NCBI GenBank assembly: GCA_900547045.1
Contig: URFB01000001.1
Coordinates: 1-33,058, forward strand
Direction of reading: 5' to 3'
DNA length: 33,058 bases
Source: an uncultured Mollicutes bacterium
Lineage (GTDB): Bacteria > Bacillota_I > Bacilli_A > Acholeplasmatales > Anaeroplasmataceae
The notes under the pieces were generated by a model. That model searched no databases, was not told where the DNA came from, and worked only from the letters and a program-made list of their open reading frames with translations. This document shows positions 30,789-33,058 of the stretch, piece after piece; positions within the stretch are counted from its first letter, which is position 1; the number at the start of each line of letters is the position of its first letter. A program made the translations under genes and the position numbers.

Positions 30789-31580
30789 ATGGCTTTAGTA
30801 AAAATAACGTTCGATGGTAGTAGCGTGTCTTCAAAGCAAGATGCTGATATCAATTATCATTTAACTGGTCTAAAAGCTGATGGAGTAATTAGAGGCTTAG
30901 GTGGAGAGCTTGCTGTATCAGCTTCTAATAATTACATAACATTTAAAAGTGGCTATGTTCAAATTTATGGAAGAAGATTATATGTTGAAGAAGGTAGTCA
31001 AGTTTATATTTCTTTAGATTCAACTAAGAATGGATATGTAATTATTCAGATAAATTTATCCAATAATACGGCAACATTAACAAAGGTCGAAAGTACATCA
31101 TTTCCAACACTTACACAGCAAAACCTCCATAATAATGGTACGATTTACCAAATGGCGATAGCAAAATACTCAAAAACAACCACATCCTTGACTCTTGATT
31201 TAACCTTCAAACCTAACTATATTGAAACACCTTTATCAGTCGCCAATAGTGGCTATCAAGAGGCAGTAAAGTATGTTGATAGTCGTTATGGTTTTTATAC
31301 AAAGAAGAACTATGGCACTTCAAATAAATGCACAATTTATCTTTATGAGGATGAATATAACACCTATAATTCGACAATTTTCTTTGTGAAACTAAGTGTA
31401 GGTATAATGGTTGCAATTCCAGGAAATGGATCGAGTGGAATGTCAAATGTCACAGTTGATTATGTTTATGGTGGTGCAAATCATACTCTTGTACTTGGTG
31501 CTTCATCAAGTGAAAAAGCATTGATTTTTACCTGCAATACAACATCTCATTATGTCAAAATGGTTTACGCATATAGATAG
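30789..31580 (+). CDS. Tail tip structural protein, possible receptor-binding or upper baseplate protein
   Basis: This 263-residue beta-rich protein has an N-terminal ITFDGSSVSSKQDADINYHLTG segment and a body rich in Ser/Thr/Asn/Tyr. Its C-terminal half (IFFVKLSVGIMVAIPGNGSSG, YVYGGANHTLVLG) looks like a jelly-roll or fibre head. As the last gene of the tail block it is the best candidate for contact with the host surface. AAGGAGG precedes the start. I do not recognise a specific family. Confidence 0.55.
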   Translation: MALVKITFDGSSVSSKQDADINYHLTGLKADGVIRGLGGELAVSASNNYITFKSGYVQIYGRRLYVEEGSQVYISLDSTKNGYVIIQINLSNNTATLTKVESTSFPTLTQQNLHNNGTIYQMAIAKYSKTTTSLTLDLTFKPNYIETPLSVANSGYQEAVKYVDSRYGFYTKKNYGTSNKCTIYLYEDEYNTYNSTIFFVKLSVGIMVAIPGNGSSGMSNVTVDYVYGGANHTLVLGASSSEKALIFTCNTTSHYVKMVYAYR

Positions 31581-31592
31581 GAGGATTTAGAA

Positions 31593-32186
31593 ATGGAGTT
31601 TATAAAAAATGAATTTATAGATGATGAAGTGCTCTTAATGTATAGATGTGGTTCATACGCTTTTGGAACTTCAAATGAAAATAGCGATGAAGATTACATC
31701 GTTGTTTTAAAGGACTTCAAAGGAATGACTCATAGGAATAATGGAAAGAAGGAATATTTCATTTATGGCCTTAGAGCTTGGAAAAGTAAGATGGAATTTA
31801 ATGATTCTTACGACGAATATAATGAAATCTTTAATGATGAAATTATGGCATTTCCAGATAATCTTGTGTATATGTCTGAAACTATAAGACCAGATGTAGA
31901 AAAGTATATAAGTGTATTTCCTTCGAAAATAAAGATCTGGTGCAATAAAATATATTCTTACTATGATTTCTTTTACTCTAATAATTTTATTGAAAAGAAC
32001 ATGTATCACTTAATTAGAATCAGAAGCATTGTTGAAAGATACAAGGCGACTGGTTCTTTTTCTTTAGAACTTTCAAGCGAGGTAAAAGAATGGATAGTAA
32101 AGTTTAAAGCTGCTCCAGATAAAAAAAATTATAAAAATGAATTAAAAGCAGCACTAGATTATTTTAAAAAGGAGGCCGAGGCTTAA
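31593..32186 (+). CDS. Polymerase-beta-superfamily nucleotidyltransferase
   Basis: This 197-residue protein has the nucleotidyltransferase signature CGSYAFGTSNENSDEDYIVV. Gly20-Ser21 and the metal-binding pair Asp32/Asp34 match the hG(S)-x-Dh(D/E)h pattern of MNT and tRNA-type enzymes. The rest is helical (ISVFPSKIKIWCNKIYSYYDFF, RIRSIVERYK) with a basic C-terminus. It could add nucleotides to RNA or protein, or act as an antitoxin-like or RNA-modifying moron. It is placed between tail-tip and holin genes, an unusual spot for an enzyme. AGGAGG is upstream; it overlaps the next ATG. Confidence 0.8.
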   Translation: MEFIKNEFIDDEVLLMYRCGSYAFGTSNENSDEDYIVVLKDFKGMTHRNNGKKEYFIYGLRAWKSKMEFNDSYDEYNEIFNDEIMAFPDNLVYMSETIRPDVEKYISVFPSKIKIWCNKIYSYYDFFYSNNFIEKNMYHLIRIRSIVERYKATGSFSLELSSEVKEWIVKFKAAPDKKNYKNELKAALDYFKKEAEA

Positions 32187-32485
32187 TGGATGCAACAAAT
32201 ATCGTTTTATCAATTATAGGCATTGTAGGAACAATGTCATCTATTCTTTTTGCTTTCCTAGCTTTCCATAGAAACAACAAAGGAGACCATAAACAAGAAG
32301 GAAAGAATGAAGGTGTCCTTATTTCTGATGTTGGATATATCAAATCATCAATTGATCGAATTGAAAAAACATTAGACAAGCTAGAAGAAAAATATGACGA
32401 CTTACATTCAAGAATTATTAAGATTGAACAAAAGGTCGATGACCACATTAAAAATGATTCAATTCATGTGAAAGGAGATAAATAA
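32186..32485 (+). CDS. Membrane-anchored coiled-coil lysis-cassette protein
   Basis: This 99-residue protein has one N-terminal membrane segment (VLSIIGIVGTMSSILFAFLAF), a charged linker with the recurrent phage motif EGVLISDVGYIKSSIDRIE, and a C-terminal coiled coil (LDKLEEKYDDLHSRIIKIEQKV). Proteins of this type regularly precede the holin in Gram-positive phages and may help or regulate it. Its start overlaps the nucleotidyltransferase stop. Confidence 0.75.
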   Translation: MDATNIVLSIIGIVGTMSSILFAFLAFHRNNKGDHKQEGKNEGVLISDVGYIKSSIDRIEKTLDKLEEKYDDLHSRIIKIEQKVDDHIKNDSIHVKGDK

Positions 32486-32487
32486 CC

Positions 32488-32868
32488 ATGAACGAAATTT
32501 TAATTAATATTATAAGTGTAGTAGTAACATCAATTGTGCTTCCTTTACTTTCAATAGCAGGAGCAAAATTAGTACAATTAATCAATTCTAAAATCAACAA
32601 TAACAAAGCCGCTAATTTCTTATCTACAGCGACTACGATAATCATTAATGCTGTTAGAACAGTATTTCAAACTTATGTAGAGGCCTTGAAGAAAGAAGAT
32701 AAGTTTGATGAAGCAAGTCAAAAGCTCGCTTTACTTAAAGCTAGAGATATTGCACTTAATCAAATGACTGACGATGTTAAGAATTACATCACTTCAACTT
32801 ATGGTGATTTGGATACTTGGATAAACACCAATATTGAAGCAACAATTAATATTTTAAAAAATAAATAA
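32488..32868 (+). CDS. Holin, LLH family
   Basis: This 126-residue protein has an N-terminal membrane segment (IISVVVTSIVLPLLSIAGAKL) followed by amphipathic helices and a charged C-terminus (ALKKEDKFDEASQKLALLKARDIALNQM). This is the arrangement of the LLH-type phage holin, which makes the membrane lesion that releases or activates the endolysin. GGAG precedes the ATG. The endolysin is not in the window and presumably lies just beyond 33058. Confidence 0.85.
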   Translation: MNEILINIISVVVTSIVLPLLSIAGAKLVQLINSKINNNKAANFLSTATTIIINAVRTVFQTYVEALKKEDKFDEASQKLALLKARDIALNQMTDDVKNYITSTYGDLDTWINTNIEATINILKNK

Positions 32869-32886
32869 TTTAGTCAATGTCAAGAC

Positions 32887-32914
32887 TTGTTATAAACTTT
32901 TTTAATGGTAGAAT
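32887..32914 (+). promoter_or_regulatory. Candidate promoter after the holin gene
   Basis: TTGTTA (32887-32892), 16 bases, then TAGAAT (32909-32914) preceded by TGG, an extended -10. It would drive the gene that begins at 32940 independently of the late operon. Confidence 0.55.
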
Positions 32915-32939
32915 TTTATCTTGTTAAGAGGTGCTTAAG

Positions 32940-33058
32940 ATGTATGATGTTAATGTTTTTGTTTATGGACCTGAAGGTGAAGACCTTAGCTTCAGCAGGA
33001 TCTGTAACAAGGAAGAGTTAAATGAATTATTGAAGTGTTATGATAAGAACGATTTAAA
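32940..33058 (+). CDS. Small gene of unknown function, cut by window end
   Basis: The ATG at 32940 follows AAGAGGTG and opens a frame that runs off the window after 39 codons (YDVNVFVYGPEGEDLSF, ICNKEELNELLKCYDKND). The pattern strand, loop and acidic helix suggests a small alpha/beta protein. I do not recognise it. Its own promoter after the holin suggests a moron or a lysogenic-conversion gene rather than a lysis gene. Confidence 0.6.
   Translation, partial: MYDVNVFVYGPEGEDLSFSRICNKEELNELLKCYDKNDL

Noticed and set aside
1..33058. Alternative genetic code (TGA as Trp)
   Set aside because: Several genes end in TGA at sensible places (9997-9999, 10433-10435, 18758-18760), and TGG serves for tryptophan throughout.
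1..33058. tRNA genes or a diversity-generating retroelement
   Set aside because: No cloverleaf-like segment ending in a T-arm was seen, and there is no reverse transcriptase or template/variable repeat pair. The leucine-rich-repeat and tail genes show no adenine-targeted duplicate.

Overview
The window is most of a temperate siphophage (HK97-type head) genome, read as a prophage in a low-GC Gram-positive bacterium (Bacillota). The evidence is roughly one-third GC by eye, AAGGAGG-type ribosome binding sites throughout, normal use of TGA as a stop (for example at 9997 and 18758, so not a recoded mycoplasma), an LLH-type holin, and an hsdS fragment at the left edge. I cannot name the host genus; a gut Erysipelotrichia/Bacilli-like host would fit but is only a guess.

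Layout. 1-232 (minus): the start-codon-less 5' end of a type I restriction specificity gene (hsdS) next to a simple tyrosine recombinase (233-1144, minus). 1271-1780 (minus): Xre-family repressor with its own promoter and terminator. 1781-2276: control region with operator-like repeats and a structured leader that ends in a hairpin hiding the ribosome binding site of the first early gene. 2277-10435: early genes for a sigma-like regulator, a DUF2800 Cas4/RecB-like nuclease, a RecA-like ATPase, the DUF669 single-strand-binding candidate, an SF2 helicase, a primase-helicase, a RusA resolvase and a late regulator. 10436-10883: a large control region with an unusual array of AGAC/GTCT motifs, three 10-bp TGTCAC repeats, a strong promoter and a terminator-like hairpin. 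10884-14277: HTH protein, ParB-methylase fusion, SAM synthetase, HNH nuclease and DUF4177. 14278-17058: a GC-richer putative cos region followed by an accessory ('moron') island of three units. Each unit has a near-identical promoter: DUF4314; a 72-residue protein; amidoligase + gamma-glutamylcyclotransferase + zinc-ribbon. 17094-26314: packaging and head-tail genes, interrupted by a BspA-like leucine-rich-repeat protein ahead of the large terminase and by a 370-bp degenerate repeat array after the capsid gene. 26327-32868: tape measure, baseplate, a nucleotidyltransferase and holin-type genes. The window ends inside another small gene (32940 on); endolysin and right attachment site are not seen.

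How it fits together. The repressor holds lysogeny. Relief should allow early transcription through a leader whose structure probably tunes translation of the sigma-like regulator. The early cluster is a full recombination and replication set. The late regulator at 10001 lies immediately upstream of the phased repeats and late promoter it could act on. Methylase and SAM synthetase form a modification unit with its own cofactor supply. HNH, small and large terminase, portal, protease and capsid follow the order typical of cos phages. The amidoligase/cyclotransferase island is independent of this programme and may act on the lysogen or against competitors.

The most unusual items are the helically phased AGAC/GTCT array (10437-10680), the symmetric 12-unit repeat array around a GC hairpin after the capsid gene (23441-23811), the triplicated promoter of the moron island, and the SSB-like C-terminal tips on both the DUF669 protein and the repressor.
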